From Odontocerum albicorne (lineage: Eukaryota; Arthropoda; Insecta; Trichoptera; Odontoceridae), in the NCBI GenBank assembly GCA_949825065.1, contig OX463842.1, positions 34,340,480 to 34,404,479 on the forward strand: a stretch of DNA of 64,000 nucleotides, given 5' to 3'. Under the pieces are notes generated by a model. That model was not told where the DNA came from, searched no databases, and worked only from the letters and a program-made list of their open reading frames with translations. Below are positions 11,958-23,849 of this stretch, piece after piece; positions within the stretch are counted from its first letter, which is position 1, and every line of letters starts with the position of its first letter. The position numbers and the translations under genes are program-made.

Positions 11958-12904
11958 GTATTCATATCTAACAATAATGGATAATTTCACTCGTAAAACT
12001 TAAATTTATACAAAATCATTTATCCACTCCAGTTGCTTAGGCATTTTACTCAATTTCCTGCTCCTTCCCCTACGATCCCTTTGATCGTCAGGTTAATGTG
12101 CAGATAATCTATCCTTTAGCCTTTATCTTTTTCGGGTAGTCTTTTTCAGAATTCCATAAGAGGCATACTCGTATATTCACAAATAAGACTTAAGGATGAG
12201 CCGTCCTCAGAGTTTCTCCCAAGCCTCTGGTATATTGGGTCTATCTCCTCCAAATGCCCTTAAAATAAATAACTACAACAGAGATCGCTTCCGAGCTGGT
12301 ACGGCCACGATTTTGAAGGAAGTTAAGTGGCAGACTGCGTGTGGACCGACCTGGATGGCGTTGTATGGTACGAGTATACATGTGTTCCTTTTAAAGCTTG
12401 TAGGGAAATAATAAAACAATTAGGTATTATTAGACATTCACTGTTTTTAAATATAATTTCATACCATAAGGCGCTGAACTGGTTGAACGTGAGAAATAGA
12501 TGTCAAATTCACATACTATCTCTATTGTAAAATATCCTTAACCTACCCTTAACACGCCTTCTTATTTTCCGATCATGGATTTGCGCACGCTCAAACAGAG
12601 ATTGTTTATTGGCCTTCTCAGTTCACTGCTCTTCTTTTTTTTCGTCGTCCTTGCAGTGAGAGTCTATGCAGTGAGACTCTGGACCAGTTACAAACCAATG
12701 TTAGACTCACCCCGTCATGCGCATGCTATAATAACTGACTGAAAAAAACGCTTAATTTTTACTCAGTAGAATAACGTGTTTCCTGACTTTCCTTTCCTCT
12801 CCACCATCCCTTCATTTTCCTTCGATTGGTGATATCTCACTTTTACTTTTATTATGTTTATGTTCCTAAATTTCATAAACTTTAATATTTTTTGCGACCG
12901 TGTT
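11958..12904. other. No gene recognised
   Basis: The 71- and 67-codon plus frames at 12196-12530 show no known domain. 12560-12900 may be the decayed body of the LINE whose tail follows, but I cannot show this. Confidence 0.35.
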
Positions 12905-13002
12905 ACATCCTTTATTTAGTTTTGTCTGGTCAGTTGGAGGAGATTACCGTCTGGCAATAAGCCGGCCAGATTGTTTTTACAATAAAGTGATAAATAAATA
13001 AA
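12905..13002 (+). repeat. LINE-type 3' tail shared with SINE family 1
   Basis: The sequence GTTGGAGGAGATTACCG, GGCAATAAGCCGGCCAG and ACAATAAAGTGATAAATAAA ends in a TAAA repeat, the usual poly(A)/TAAA tail of a LINE. It matches the SINE family 1 tail (GTTGGAAGAGATTGTC, GGCAATAAGCC-GCCAGG), so the SINE may borrow this LINE's machinery. Confidence 0.65.
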
Positions 13003-14189
13003 TGTCTTAAAAAATTAAGAGAAATTCTGTGCTTTTTACGGAAAAGAAAACGTTTTGTTAGAAAATTTAGATATTTGAAATTTAAGAAAAAAAACATATA
13101 TCAAAATATTCCTCGTTTCTAGCTTTTAAACTGTTCGCGTGTGTAATATACGTGGTGGGGTATAGTATATACGAGTATGTGTTGTGTTCATATAAACACA
13201 TAAACATTCACAAGACTTCCCAAAAAGGGCCGTCTTCCAGTTTTTCCCAAAACTGTATACGCCACCCACATATTGAACACTTGGAAGCAGATAAAGTTCG
13301 ACCTAAGTGAAATATTTCTCAAGAGAACGAACGTCAACAAAAAACCAATATCCTCAATTCATTAAATAGTAGACATTACTAATTGGCTTTTGTGATAAAA
13401 TAAATACGGTGAAATGAAACAAAAATATACCATTTTAACCAAAAGCTATCAAGAAATATATTGGATATGTAATGTTATATTTTGCACAGCTTCTGAAACA
13501 TAAAAGCATCCGAAAATCTAATAAATTACAATTATCATACTATAACTGAAAAATTAAACAGAGAAAAAATCACATCAGCTACAGCACCGCCCTAGTTTTC
13601 ATAACAATAAATTCGCGGGATGTATTTTTATTCAAGTGTTCAATAAATAAATAAAGTATTTTTTCCATACATGGTCTTCGCAGACATGATTTTATACGGT
13701 TAAAATATGTTGAGAAATCATTGTCCAATTATACACAGGTATTTCTTTTGAAAAAGCTGAACTAAAGGCAACAGCCCTGGTAGCAACAGATCCATTCCTT
13801 GATAATGAATAATTTAACCATCTATGATTACTGGCGAATCACTCTCTCTCTCCCTACCTCCAGCGGCTGAAGGAAACCTTAACGGTTTGTGAATGAAGGC
13901 GATTCATTCTCTAATCAAGCGTTTCTACAGCAACACGTTCAAATCTACTGTCACCTGACAGTTCTGTTTAGACAGTGCTCTCGTTTTTTAAACATCTGTT
14001 CCGCGTGTGACAATATTTGGAAGAACTAAACAAAGTGCGTAGCCCATTTTTTAAAATTATTTATTCAAATGTGTGATAAGTGTTTTAAGTATTCAATGTC
14101 AATATCAAAACTTCTTATGTATTTTTAAAGTGATCTATTTCAACATTTATGAATGAGTATTATAGATTAATGTTTGAAAGAACTACAGA
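13003..14189. other. No gene; contains a repeat shared with 26000-26110
   Basis: 13205-13300 (CTTCCCAAAAAGGGCCGTC, GCCACCCACATATTGA, ACTTGGAAGCAGA) matches 26005-26105 in the same orientation, marking a dispersed repeat of unknown type. The rest is AT-rich with no frame worth calling. Confidence 0.4.
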
Positions 14190-14715
14190 GGGTAATTAGT
14201 GGCATACAAATGTCGAATGGGAACGTGTGCGGATTTACTGTATACAGATGACATAGTAGTGTTGGCGGAAAATGAAGATAAATCGCAGAGTTTGATAAGT
14301 AAATTGAATGAGATATAGGAAGAGAAAGATTTCAGAAATAATGTTGTAAAATCCAAAGTTACGGAGATAGAAAAGTGTGAAAGGAAAAGTAAATGCGGTA
14401 TATGAAGGAAAAATGAAAAATTGGTGCAAGTTGAGGAATTCAGCTATTTGGGTAGTATGTTGTTAGATGACGGGAGAGCTAAGAGATATATCGAACGGCG
14501 TGTAGCGATAGGAAACAAAGTCAATGGGGCATTAAAACATGTATATTCGACGTAGAAAAATACTGATAGGAGCCGAATAAATTCTGTAGAAATGCGTGCA
14601 TGGACTGACAATGTTTGACAGAATACGGAATTAAGTTAGAAGGGATTAATGTGAAATTAAGGCGGATGTGTTAAATAAGATGAAGAAGAGCACGATGAGA
14701 TGGTTTGGAGTTCGT
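14190..14715 (+). mobile_element. RTE-like LINE, reverse transcriptase C-terminal fragment
   Basis: This is the only copy in the window that reaches the catalytic motif: LLYTDDIVVLAENEDKSQSL (14229 onwards) has the YxDD reverse transcriptase box. It is followed by FSYLGSMLLDDGRAK and an ERRVAIGNKVNGALKHV thumb region, then EMRAW and the KKSTMRWFG block. Internal deletions and frameshifts remove pieces relative to copies at 27.7, 39.3 and 45.5 kb. The order of motifs (YADD, F-YLGS, YGSETW, RWFGHVERM, RGRPRKVWLDQI) is like the RTE/BovB group; the clade is inferred. Confidence 0.8.
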
Positions 14716-15550
14716 CTCGGGATAATACTCGCATGCGCCGAGTAAATGTGTGTGTTGTTGCTTCCTCGATAGTGTTGCCAACACGTGCAATAACGAACTG
14801 CGAGTTTCGTGTGTACTCCAATTATTCTAAACCCAAAGGTTCGATTACTGGGGTCGAAGACAATATTGTCTCTGTTAAACTTTTTTTATATATTCGAATT
14901 ACTAATTTGAATATGTTGATGGGTACTACGAATATACGAACAAAGAAGAAAAATAATAACAATAAAAAGGTGCAGAGTGAAATGTTAACGCTGTTATGTA
15001 AAATGTATTGAACAAAATATTCACGTTCAAACAATCTTATCATTTTTAAAGTAGCTTGCTAACGTGTTTCGTCTACTCTTATTTATATGAAATTTACCTC
15101 ATTATTTAAAATTGAGTTTTTCTGTTCCCCGTCCTATGAACTTGTCTAAACTTCTTGGAGTAGTTTTTAAACTGAAACTTTTTTATCAAGCTGAAACTTT
15201 TATCAAGTGAAATTCATGAAATTGTTTATTTTCTATAGAACAACACAAATTAACATATAATATCATAGGTTGACTTGTAAAACAATGAGATTTATAAATC
15301 ATGATAAACCATATAAAAAATTTCGTTGGATTTTATTGTCTTGTTAAATATTGTAAACTTAAGTGTAATTTGTGTGTGATGTGATAAAATTGTATTAATG
15401 CTAGCACGTGTTAGTTTTACTATCGAAATAACCGTTTATGACACTTCTCATACCTAATTAGTTTGTAATTATAGTACTTGAACGACGTCGATCTCTGGGG
15501 TGGAGCAGGAAAAAAGCATTTTAAATTAAAGTTTTTCGATTTATTTTAAT
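14716..15550. other. No gene; repeat shared with 15735-15840
   Basis: 14760-14880 has ACACGTGCAATAACGAACT followed by AACCCAAAGGTTCGATTACTG. The same ordered blocks recur at 15735-15840 and, weakly, at 130-180. The 103-codon frame at 14700-15011 starts in the LINE and has no domain. Confidence 0.45.
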
Positions 15551-15559
15551 GATTATAAT

Positions 15560-15640
15560 ACCTTCGTGACCTAGTTAGTAATAAACTTTACTTAGACCCG
15601 GGGGTTTCTGGTTCAATTCCTGATGATACCTGACTGCAAA
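15560..15640 (+). repeat. tRNA-derived SINE head (family 1)
   Basis: CCTTCGTGACCTAGTTAGTA (A-box region) and GGTTTCTGGTTCAATTCC (B box) match the other family 1 heads; no tail follows. Confidence 0.65.
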
Positions 15641-15929
15641 ATTACAAAAGGATGTAATAATCTCGTACTCGTACATTAGTTCGTTTGTTGACAATATTCG
15701 CAGGCTCTAGATGTGTTACATCTTTACGTGTGATCGAAGTTTCAACACGTGCGATGACGAACTATAGATCTTGGCCTAATTTAAAGGTTTTAAACCCGAA
15801 GGTTCGATTAATGGGGCCAAATACAATGTTTCTCTCGGCCACGTTCTTCAATATGTCCGCATCGTCAATCCGAGTATTTTGAGAGGCACCATACTAATGA
15901 ATGAATTTTTATATTATTTATAGTTAAAG

Positions 15930-16300
15930 CTATGGAGTTTAAATACATCGTAATTTGTTTAGTCAAACACTGTTATCTTCTTAATATAACGGTATAACAA
16001 ACAAGACCTTGATGATGAGGTGAAAGCCTTGAAACCGGTAGGGTTATACCGTTATATAAAGTGGAATAAACAGTGTTTGACTTAACAAATTACAATATTA
16101 TATTACTCCTTAGTAATATCAAATCTGTGCATTTGAAGAATAAATCCCGTTTAAACAAAAATATATTTCTTCCTATTTTACTTATACTTACTTTTGATTC
16201 TGTCGTTCGAGGTTTGATTCCTGGGAACTATTTTTCGTTCCAAGTGTATTTTATTTTGAATAAAGTGGAATAAACAGTGTTTGACTAAACAAACTAGAAT
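15930..16300. mobile_element. Fold-back element, decayed copies
   Basis: 15930-16100 is a shortened version of the 4.0-kb hairpin: AATTTGTTTAGTCAAACACTG on the left, a TTGATGATGAGGTGAAAGCC centre and AAGTGGAATAAACAGTG on the right, with the left half partly deleted. A second right-arm fragment (AAGTGGAATAAACAGTGTTT) lies at 16262-16290. Confidence 0.65.
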
Positions 16301-16590
16301 GAATGTGTATAAAAAAAACATAGAAAGTAGCTTTCAGGGTGTCAGCATTTTGCTTGACAATGTGAGATACTCCAGATTTATATCCGGATTGTTTATGTTA
16401 TCCAACCTTATTTCATACTTACCATCGTAACTTCGAGTTTGATCATTAGATAGTATACGAATACTTGCTGAAGTGTAGTAATTGGTTCATAAAACAACGG
16501 TACGCGGATAGTCGTCATCAACTGATACGGTATTTTCAACTGATATGTACTTGGTGATATCCTACAGTATATACTCGTACATAAAATGAA

Positions 16591-16716
16591 ACAATAGACG
16601 CAATATCTCCACCCATCCATATGCATGACTAACAATATACGCAATATCTCCATCCATCCATATGCTGGACTACTAATAGACGCAATATCTCCATCCATCC
16701 ATATGCTGGACTAACA
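16591..16716. repeat. Tandem repeat, three units of about 42 bp
   Basis: Three adjacent units carry ACGCAATATCTCCATCCATC and CATATGCTGGACTA, with small differences in the first unit. Confidence 0.85.
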
Positions 16717-16789
16717 AACGTCTGAAGTATGAAACTATCGGAGTTTTGTCTTATTGTTATTTTTCACGTGTAGCAAAAAAGTCTGACTG

Positions 16790-17205
16790 TTTCAGTAAAA
16801 ATATTTTTTTATGATTATGATAGAATCTGAGTAAATCCTGTGAAAATACGTGTACTGAAAAGAGCATGTGCTAAGTCAATGTATGTATGCCAAAATAACT
16901 GTAGTTATTAAGGATGAAATTTAATAAAAAATTATATATTAAATAGAGTAAAAATAGATGATTTCGACATGTTGAATGGATAGGTGATGTAAGACTGACT
17001 AAACAAATTTAAAATATAAGCATGAGTGAGATTCGTGGTAGAAGACGACCACGAGTGAATGCAATTTTCATACATGGAAATGGTAAGGAATAAAAAAAGC
17101 AGAAATAATTGTATTAGAATATATATGGATGCGGAGTTGAAGGATTGTGGTAGAGTATATAAGCGCTCTGTTCTATCTGCACACCGCAATAGGGGAAGGG
17201 CCTAA
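16790..17205 (+). mobile_element. RTE-like LINE 3' fragment, strongly decayed
   Basis: Blocks in the usual order (GAAAATACGTGTACTGAAAA, GATTTCGACATGTTGAATGG, GTGGTAGAAGACGACCACGA, GCGCTCTGTTCTATCTGC) place it in the same family; no frame survives. Confidence 0.6.
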
Positions 17206-18084
17206 TGATATATTATATATGATTATGGATTAAAAATTATATCCTTAAATATTTATAAATAAGACTATTATCATTTGTATTGCGTATGACATGTTTATTT
17301 AATTGTTTATATTGTAATTAATAAAATAATTAAATAAAAGTTAAAAATTTATGATTAATATTTGAGTGAATTTAATACACCACTGTTGCGTGTTTTACAT
17401 TTTTAAAATGGCTTTTAAATCGTTTTATCTTTTGTAGATAGGCGTCGCTTGTGTTTACCTTGTAAGAAGGTGATGATGACTCGGCAAGCCACCAAAATTA
17501 TGTCTTGATGACATTTCGTGTAAATTGAGGTTTTTAATTTTTCTCTGAAAGCTTCCAGTTTATCATCAGTGCTTAGCTCTACGGGCAACTATTCCACTGA
17601 TCAGATCCAGCAAGTAATAAAATTAGTGATAAACATTTTATCTGTATCATATATACAGAGTGGATTATTTTGATAAATTTAGTCAAATAAAGTGGAACCT
17701 ACTTGTATTAGTGTTGCCACAAATAATTTTAATTTTTGTCACAGTAACAGTGGACTTTACTACTAAATGTACACCCTCACTAAATTAATCAGAGAATTAT
17801 AAATCGATATTCACCAGTGATTGTATAATTTCTCTAGTGTTAGTGAACCACTACTGGCATTTCAATTTCACTTGTAAATGTGAATAGATAACAATATACA
17901 GATTTACTGACTACTTCTGTGAAGGTGTAAATTCGCTAGTATTAGTTGACGTTCACAGATCATCCGCTTCGACTACAGACGAACATACATAATTTTCAAG
18001 TGTAATAAAGCAAAAAGATACTAAACCCCTCCTTTTAACTGCGAAAACCCCCATTTTTTAAATATCCACAACATATTCAATAAA
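17206..18084. other. AT-rich stretch without recognised features
   Basis: No gene, terminal repeat or RNA signature is supported. Confidence 0.5.
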
Positions 18085-19392
18085 ATAGTTTTTTATGTAG
18101 GAAGCTACGTACCATAATATAATATGATAGTTTTATGTAGGAAGCTACGTACCATAATATAATATAATATGATAGTTTTATGTAGGAAGCTACGTACCAT
18201 AATATAATATGATAGTTTTATGTAGGAAGCTACGTATCATAATATAATATGATAGTTTTATGTAGGAAGCTACGTACCATAATATAATATGATAGTTTTA
18301 TGTAGGAAGCTACGTATCATAATATAATATGATAGTTTTATGTAGGAAGCTACGTACCATAATATAAAATGATAGTTTTATGTAGGAAGCTACGTATCAT
18401 AATATAATATGATAGTTTTATGTAGGAAGCTACGTACCATAATATAATATAATATGATAGTTTTATGTAGGAAGCTACGTACCATAATATAATATGATAG
18501 TTTTATGTAGGAAGCTACGTATCATAATATAATATGATAGTTTTATGTAGGAAGCTACGTACCATAATATAATATGATAGTTTTATGTAGGAAGCTACGT
18601 ATCATAATATAATATGATAGTTTTATGTAGGAAGCTACGTATCATAATATAATATGATAGTTTTATGTAGGAAGCTACGTACCATAATATAATATGATAG
18701 TTTTATGTAGGAAGCTACGTATCATAATATAATATGATAGTTTTATGTAGAAATCTACGTACCATAATATAAAATGATAGTTTTATGTAGGAAGCTACGT
18801 ATCATAATATAATATGATAGTTTTATGTAGGAAGCTACGTACCATAATATAATATAATATGATAGTTTTATGTAGGAAGCTACGTACCATAATATAATAT
18901 GATAGTTTTATGTAGGAAGCTACGTATCATAATATAATATGATAGTTTTATGTAGGAAGCTACGTACCATAATATAATATGATAGTTTTATGTAGGAAGC
19001 TACGTATCATAATATAATATGATAGTTTTATGTAGGAAGCTACGTACCATAATATAAAATGATAGTTTTATGTAGGAAGCTACGTATCATAATATAATAT
19101 GATAGTTTTATATAGGAAGCTACGTATCATAATATAATATGACAGTTTTATGTAGAAAGCTACGTATCATAATATAATATGATAGTTTTATGTAGGAAGC
19201 TACGTATCATAATATAATATGATAGTTTTATGTAGGAAGCTACGTATCATAATATAATATGATAGTTTTATGTAGGAAGCTACGTATCATAATATAATAT
19301 GATAGTTTTATATAGGAAGCTACGTATCATAATATAATATGATAGTTTTATGTAGGAAGCTACGTATCATAATATAATATGATAGTTTTATG
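18085..19392. repeat. Minisatellite, about 32 units of 40 bp with higher-order structure
   Basis: A 40-bp monomer (GATAGTTTTATGTAGGAAGC, TACGTAYCAT, AATATAATAT) repeats about 32 times with very few changes. Three positions vary in an ordered way: ACCAT versus ATCAT, a 5-bp AATAT insertion giving a 45-bp unit, and AAAAT in place of TAATAT. The variant order 45-bp, C, T, C, T, C/AAAAT, T occurs at 18126-18410 and again at 18841-19120, with an expanded version between. The last seven or so units are all ATCAT type. Each monomer holds GTAG/CTAC and TACGTA self-complementary segments. Confidence 0.97.
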
Positions 19393-20108
19393 ATATCGTC
19401 CTTTGATATATTAACGTCATACGAATGTAATTAGCTGTACATATTAAGTTGTGAGTTTTGTTTGTTGACTCATTAAATTTCTCCTTGTATACTACGAGTA
19501 TATGCACAACTATTAAACAAATTAAAAGTTTAAAGTAAATATTGATTTATCTTAATTTAATACATTTCTCTCCGAGTTCTCAGTAGTGCTAAAACTTTCG
19601 ACCTAGGTATTATGAGATTTTTTTTAAATATATGTATAATATATATTTTCACTTTTTTTTGTTGATATATTGTTTAACACCACAGGGATATAATTCTTTT
19701 AAAATAATAACAAAGAAGTATTTACTGTTTTAAAAATAAATTAGAAATTAATTCCAATCTTGTCATTTTTAAATAGACTTATCATTTTTAAACAAAATTT
19801 TAAATAGTTTTTTTCCCAATACATTGAATTTGATTGCGTTTTATTATCATAAAATAATGTAATTTAAGTATGTATTGTAGTTACATAATTCCAAAGTTCA
19901 ATGACATATGTTGAGTGTAAAAATAAACGCAAATACATTTGTTACATAATTTTAACTGTTTTATGCATAAACTGGTTTCCTAATAAAAACACAAAAACAT
20001 TAAAAAATGTATTTAAATACTAATACGAGTAGCATATAAATACTAATACGAGTAGCATATAAATCAAAATAGAAAAACTGATTTTAAATTCTACATTTTT
20101 CCCGCTGC
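19393..20108. other. AT-rich stretch without recognised features
   Basis: A short direct repeat (AATACTAATACGAGTAGCAT) occurs twice at 20013-20060. No gene is supported. Confidence 0.5.
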
Positions 20109-20149
20109 TTGGATGACCATTTTGGCTTGCTAGGTCATTATCAACAATG

Positions 20150-20350
20150 GACTCGAGACCAGAGTACACCTATTGTAATGCATGTCCACGCCGCGGTAAC
20201 GCAATGGACTCCTGTGCAAATGGTTGTCAGTTTAAGCTACTCGCTGTGTTACTTTCTGCGAATAAAACACGTTTTTCCGACTAGTATTCGAGAGTTCAAA
20301 GATTCATTTGAATATAAGAAAAATATTTCCTTATTTCGATCGATTGATAA
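20150..20350 (+). repeat. tRNA-derived SINE, family 2, decayed
   Basis: Its blocks GCGGTAACGCAATGGACTCC (A-box region), GTCAGTTTAAGCTACTCGC (B-box region) and the body CGACTAGTATTCGAGAGTT match the better preserved minus copy at 57165-57327 and the copy at 25365-25500. Confidence 0.65.
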
Positions 20351-20647
20351 CTCGTGCGTTTAAGTGCTGGTTTGGATAGAATAACGGTTGATGGTTGATT
20401 TATATTTAAAGGGGGGGTTCATGAAGAATATAATACTTGATCACTATTTAAACGCTACTCAAGAGAGACTAACGTTTGGTGGTTGATTGATATTTAAGTC
20501 ACATTCATGGCAAAGACTTGGTTATAAGTTAAGTGCTGATCTGGAAAGAATAACATTTGGCGATTTTATTGACCTTTAGAAGGAAAATGAAATCTTCTTA
20601 GTCACAATATAAAAAAGTGTCCTGTTTATATAACTAAATATCATTGT

Positions 20648-20868
20648 CTATAGTTCGGAAATTCTAGGATGAGTCCTGTGACAGCTCACAAATTTGCCCC
20701 AATACAACCTTATGTAATGTATTTACCTAAATAAATTGCTTTTTATTAGAATTGAGGCTTATATTAAAGTTGATAAAATAATTAAAATTACTGAACATCG
20801 TTACAAGGTTGTATTGGGGCAAATTTGTGAGCTATCACAGGACTCATCCTAGAATTTCCGAACTATAG
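20648..20868. mobile_element. MITE/fold-back element of 221 bp with 64-bp inverted ends
   Basis: The left end 20648-20711 and right end 20805-20868 are inverted copies with about one difference, starting CTATAGTTCGGAAATTCTAG. The interior (TTACCTAAATAAATTGC, GAGGCTTATATTAAAGTTG) matches, in reverse orientation, the left half of the longer element at 58569-59144, so both belong to one family. This copy looks like a derivative in which one end was duplicated in inverted form. Target duplication is unclear. Confidence 0.9.
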
Positions 20869-22722
20869 CTAGACGAAAAATTATAATTATCATTATATTG
20901 TTACTTTCATTATAACGATTTAAATTTCTAGTATATAATGTTTTTATAGCATTCCAATTTCAGTACACTACGTAAATATTTCCTTCGATGAAAATAACGT
21001 TTTCTGTTGATTATTTTTCATTCGAGTTCCGGTTGAGTAAAGCCCTTGAATGCTTCTTTGACTTTTCTTGTCGATAATCATTAACAAACATTTAGTTTTG
21101 AACACTTAAAGGCAGTGAGATATTTTTAACCAATATTGTTTAAAAATAAACTCGTTTTAGATCATTCTGATATGATTTTTTTATATGGCTTACTATAAAG
21201 AATATGAGAAATTTTATGAGGTATTTTTATATAGCCTTGTTTCCGGTGTCATTAAATAAATCGTGGAGTATATAACCACTGCACTAGACACGCAGCTCAC
21301 AGTTCGTCATTCTAAGTATTTGCAATACTATTTCATCTACAGGATTCCATTTTTTTAATCATAGGAAACCTTCTGATGGAAGATAATTGTCTTGTCACGG
21401 AGGTTGTCAAAGCTTTTACATTTTTGCGTCCGAGTATGATTTCCAGCATGTTCCGAATAGGTTTTAAAATGTAATGCAACCTGGCGCTCAGGAGTCGAAT
21501 ATACTCGCAAATTAAAGAAACGTTTTTTGAGTGACATTTCTTATCAGTGCATCATTGGTAATTTTTAATAATTTTTTTGTGGCACTGATGTTATTAGAAT
21601 TAATTGCAATATTTGATTTCTAGTTGGTTGGATACGATTGTTTCGCTGTAGACATTTTACAAAACATGTTTCATTAATTTGATTGAAAATTATATATATG
21701 GTAACTACTCGTAGTTTTGCAAAAAACCAATCGTTTTGGAGGAACATGTTTGTAATTTTTTTGCAACATCTTTTTGTATTTTTTTATTCAAGAAGGTATC
21801 CCACACTTTGCATACCTATTTATCTCCATAGAAGTTCATTACGTTTTCAATTTTGAATGTAAAATCATTTTGCATTCGACTTACGTGTTTGTAAATGTTT
21901 AATCAATTGCAATAGTTTTTGGTTAAATTGAATTTTCTGAATCGGTTACAATGTTTCGAAATAATTTAAAATCGTAACCTTCTCAAATCGTTTAAAAAAC
22001 TGTGTCATTGCGTGAATGCATTTTTAAAAGCAACTTATTTGAATTTAACATTTTGCACACGGAGCTAAAATGTTAATGAAAAACTCTAGTTATTTAAGAT
22101 TAAAATATATTTGTGTTAATTAATTAATACCTTCACTGTCGAGTTAATAGTAGCGAAGTACCCCCACGGCTTAAAAGATTTTTAGCTAATATTGCTTGTA
22201 TTGGAGTATTATTTTATGTGCAGATCATGAAAATATTAAAAATACTTACCATTTACTAAAAAAAAACTTACCCATTCGAAGTTGTGTGGTCGGCCATATG
22301 CAATTAATTTCGTTGACTAATGCATTCCTTTCTGTAAACAAATTTAAAAACGAACAAAAACGTCAATCTATTACTGACAACGCTACGCTGGCTTATACGT
22401 TCGAAGTCATATTAACTAATACGGCTGTTAAATTTCGTCGGGAGTTGTTACTTTCCAAGCTCACGTGCGCGTAATTAAGGTTTTAATTCATGTTTGAAAC
22501 TCGATCATTCACATTACTTTTGTAAAGTATTATTGGTAGAAAAAATATATTATGTTGTATTACACTTTCGTTGTATACAGTATAGTACTGCCAGAGGTTG
22601 TGTGGGTATGTGTAAGTGTGTACGTTTATATTTTTAATACATATCTATTGTGTTTACAATTGTATTAACTTATTTATTATGTTTTAATGTCTGTGCTATA
22701 ATTTTTGTGTACAAGGTTATAA
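20869..22722. other. No gene recognised
   Basis: Low-complexity AT-rich DNA. A 92-codon frame at 22196-22474 lacks a known domain. 22550-22590 resembles the reverse complement of the SINE family 1 tail. Confidence 0.4.
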
Positions 22723-22806
22723 TGGAATGTAAAACATATGGCATCCTCGCGGCCGGATTCATCCTTTTATTGATAGGGTGTATCTCGATTAGAATACTGT
22801 TATGAG
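22723..22806 (+). other. Short frame encoding one hydrophobic helix (27 codons)
   Basis: An ATG in a fair context (ATAATGG) opens a 27-codon frame with a hydrophobic stretch (GILAAGFILLLIGCISI) typical of a single membrane helix after a short MECKTY start. A possible splice donor lies at AGG|GTGTAT. It could be a first coding exon of a membrane protein, a micropeptide, or chance. No homologue is recognised with confidence. Confidence 0.2.
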
Positions 22807-23024
22807 ACAACTCAAGTTTTTTGATAGCTTTTCACCCATACGTATTTTCTTTTCCATTGTGTTTACATATACATGGTATATGAAATTTTGGGGAAATATT
22901 TACATATTATATTACTACCAATAAACCTAATGTTTGTTTATCCATTTGAATTACTCTTACTACAGATTTGAGTAGCCTTGAGGAGAGTGTGCTCTTTAAT
23001 GATGATTTCAAATCAAAACAACTA

Positions 23025-23260
23025 CGCTAACTCGGTCATATAGTAAGCGTGGAGGACGAAAGACTTCTAAAAAACGTAATACATATATGGTGAAATATCA
23101 GACGCATAAAAGAACCAGAGACGTCCTAAACTTAGATTTAAGGACACCTGCAGAAGGACATCTTGTCATTCAGTCTTGATATCATGCATTAGGAATAGCA
23201 AGTCAAAAACCAGAACAGAAAAAGGCAGATTGTTCACGACCAAGCTCCTTGAGGTCCTAA
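23025..23260 (+). mobile_element. Possible retrotransposon reverse-transcriptase tail, decayed
   Basis: The frame holding KLRFKDTCRRTSCHS (23125-23170) resembles the 'LRYKDxxKRxL' motif near the C-terminus of many LINE polymerases, after a RLL-GH-like start. Frame breaks are many and clade is unknown. Confidence 0.35.
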
Positions 23261-23849
23261 GTCCTTGAGAATTTGTCAATGTTTGCAGAAAAGATGATGT
23301 GAGGTGTAAGTCGAAGATTAAACCCCACAACCTCAATCATGGATATGTCGAAATTGCCGCGTCAGTTCATCTTCTCTCGTAGATAAAATGAGATCATCGT
23401 CACCATGAATATTTTACTAGTGGATCCATTTTCAGTATTGAATAGTGTTTACCAAACAACATTATACTCTGGGCTCCATCTCCACCCAATTTTAAACTTA
23501 TTTTAATTCCAGAGCTTATTAGAATTTGTATATCGTTGTTTACATTAGCACTTCGAGACGCCTGATTTTATAAAAGGCAGCTTATAAGCGCTACTAAACA
23601 AATTAAAATAAATTAAGGTCTAAAATATCTTGATTGCAGAAAATTACGAAAATTATATAAAGAGATTATGACTAATATAGTAAAGCAAACTACAAACTAA
23701 AATATTTGACTTCTTTCCAGTTCGTTTTTTTAATATAAGTCTTTGTATTCATTATATAATTTTGCAGAGATCATTTTCTGTATTTGAATAATTATAATAA
23801 TAAATACTTAGATCTATCATCCGAAGCGGAAAAAATATATAAATTTAAA

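Noticed and set aside
18085..19392. CRISPR array
   Set aside because: Units are contiguous with no unique spacers and the genome is eukaryotic; it is a minisatellite.
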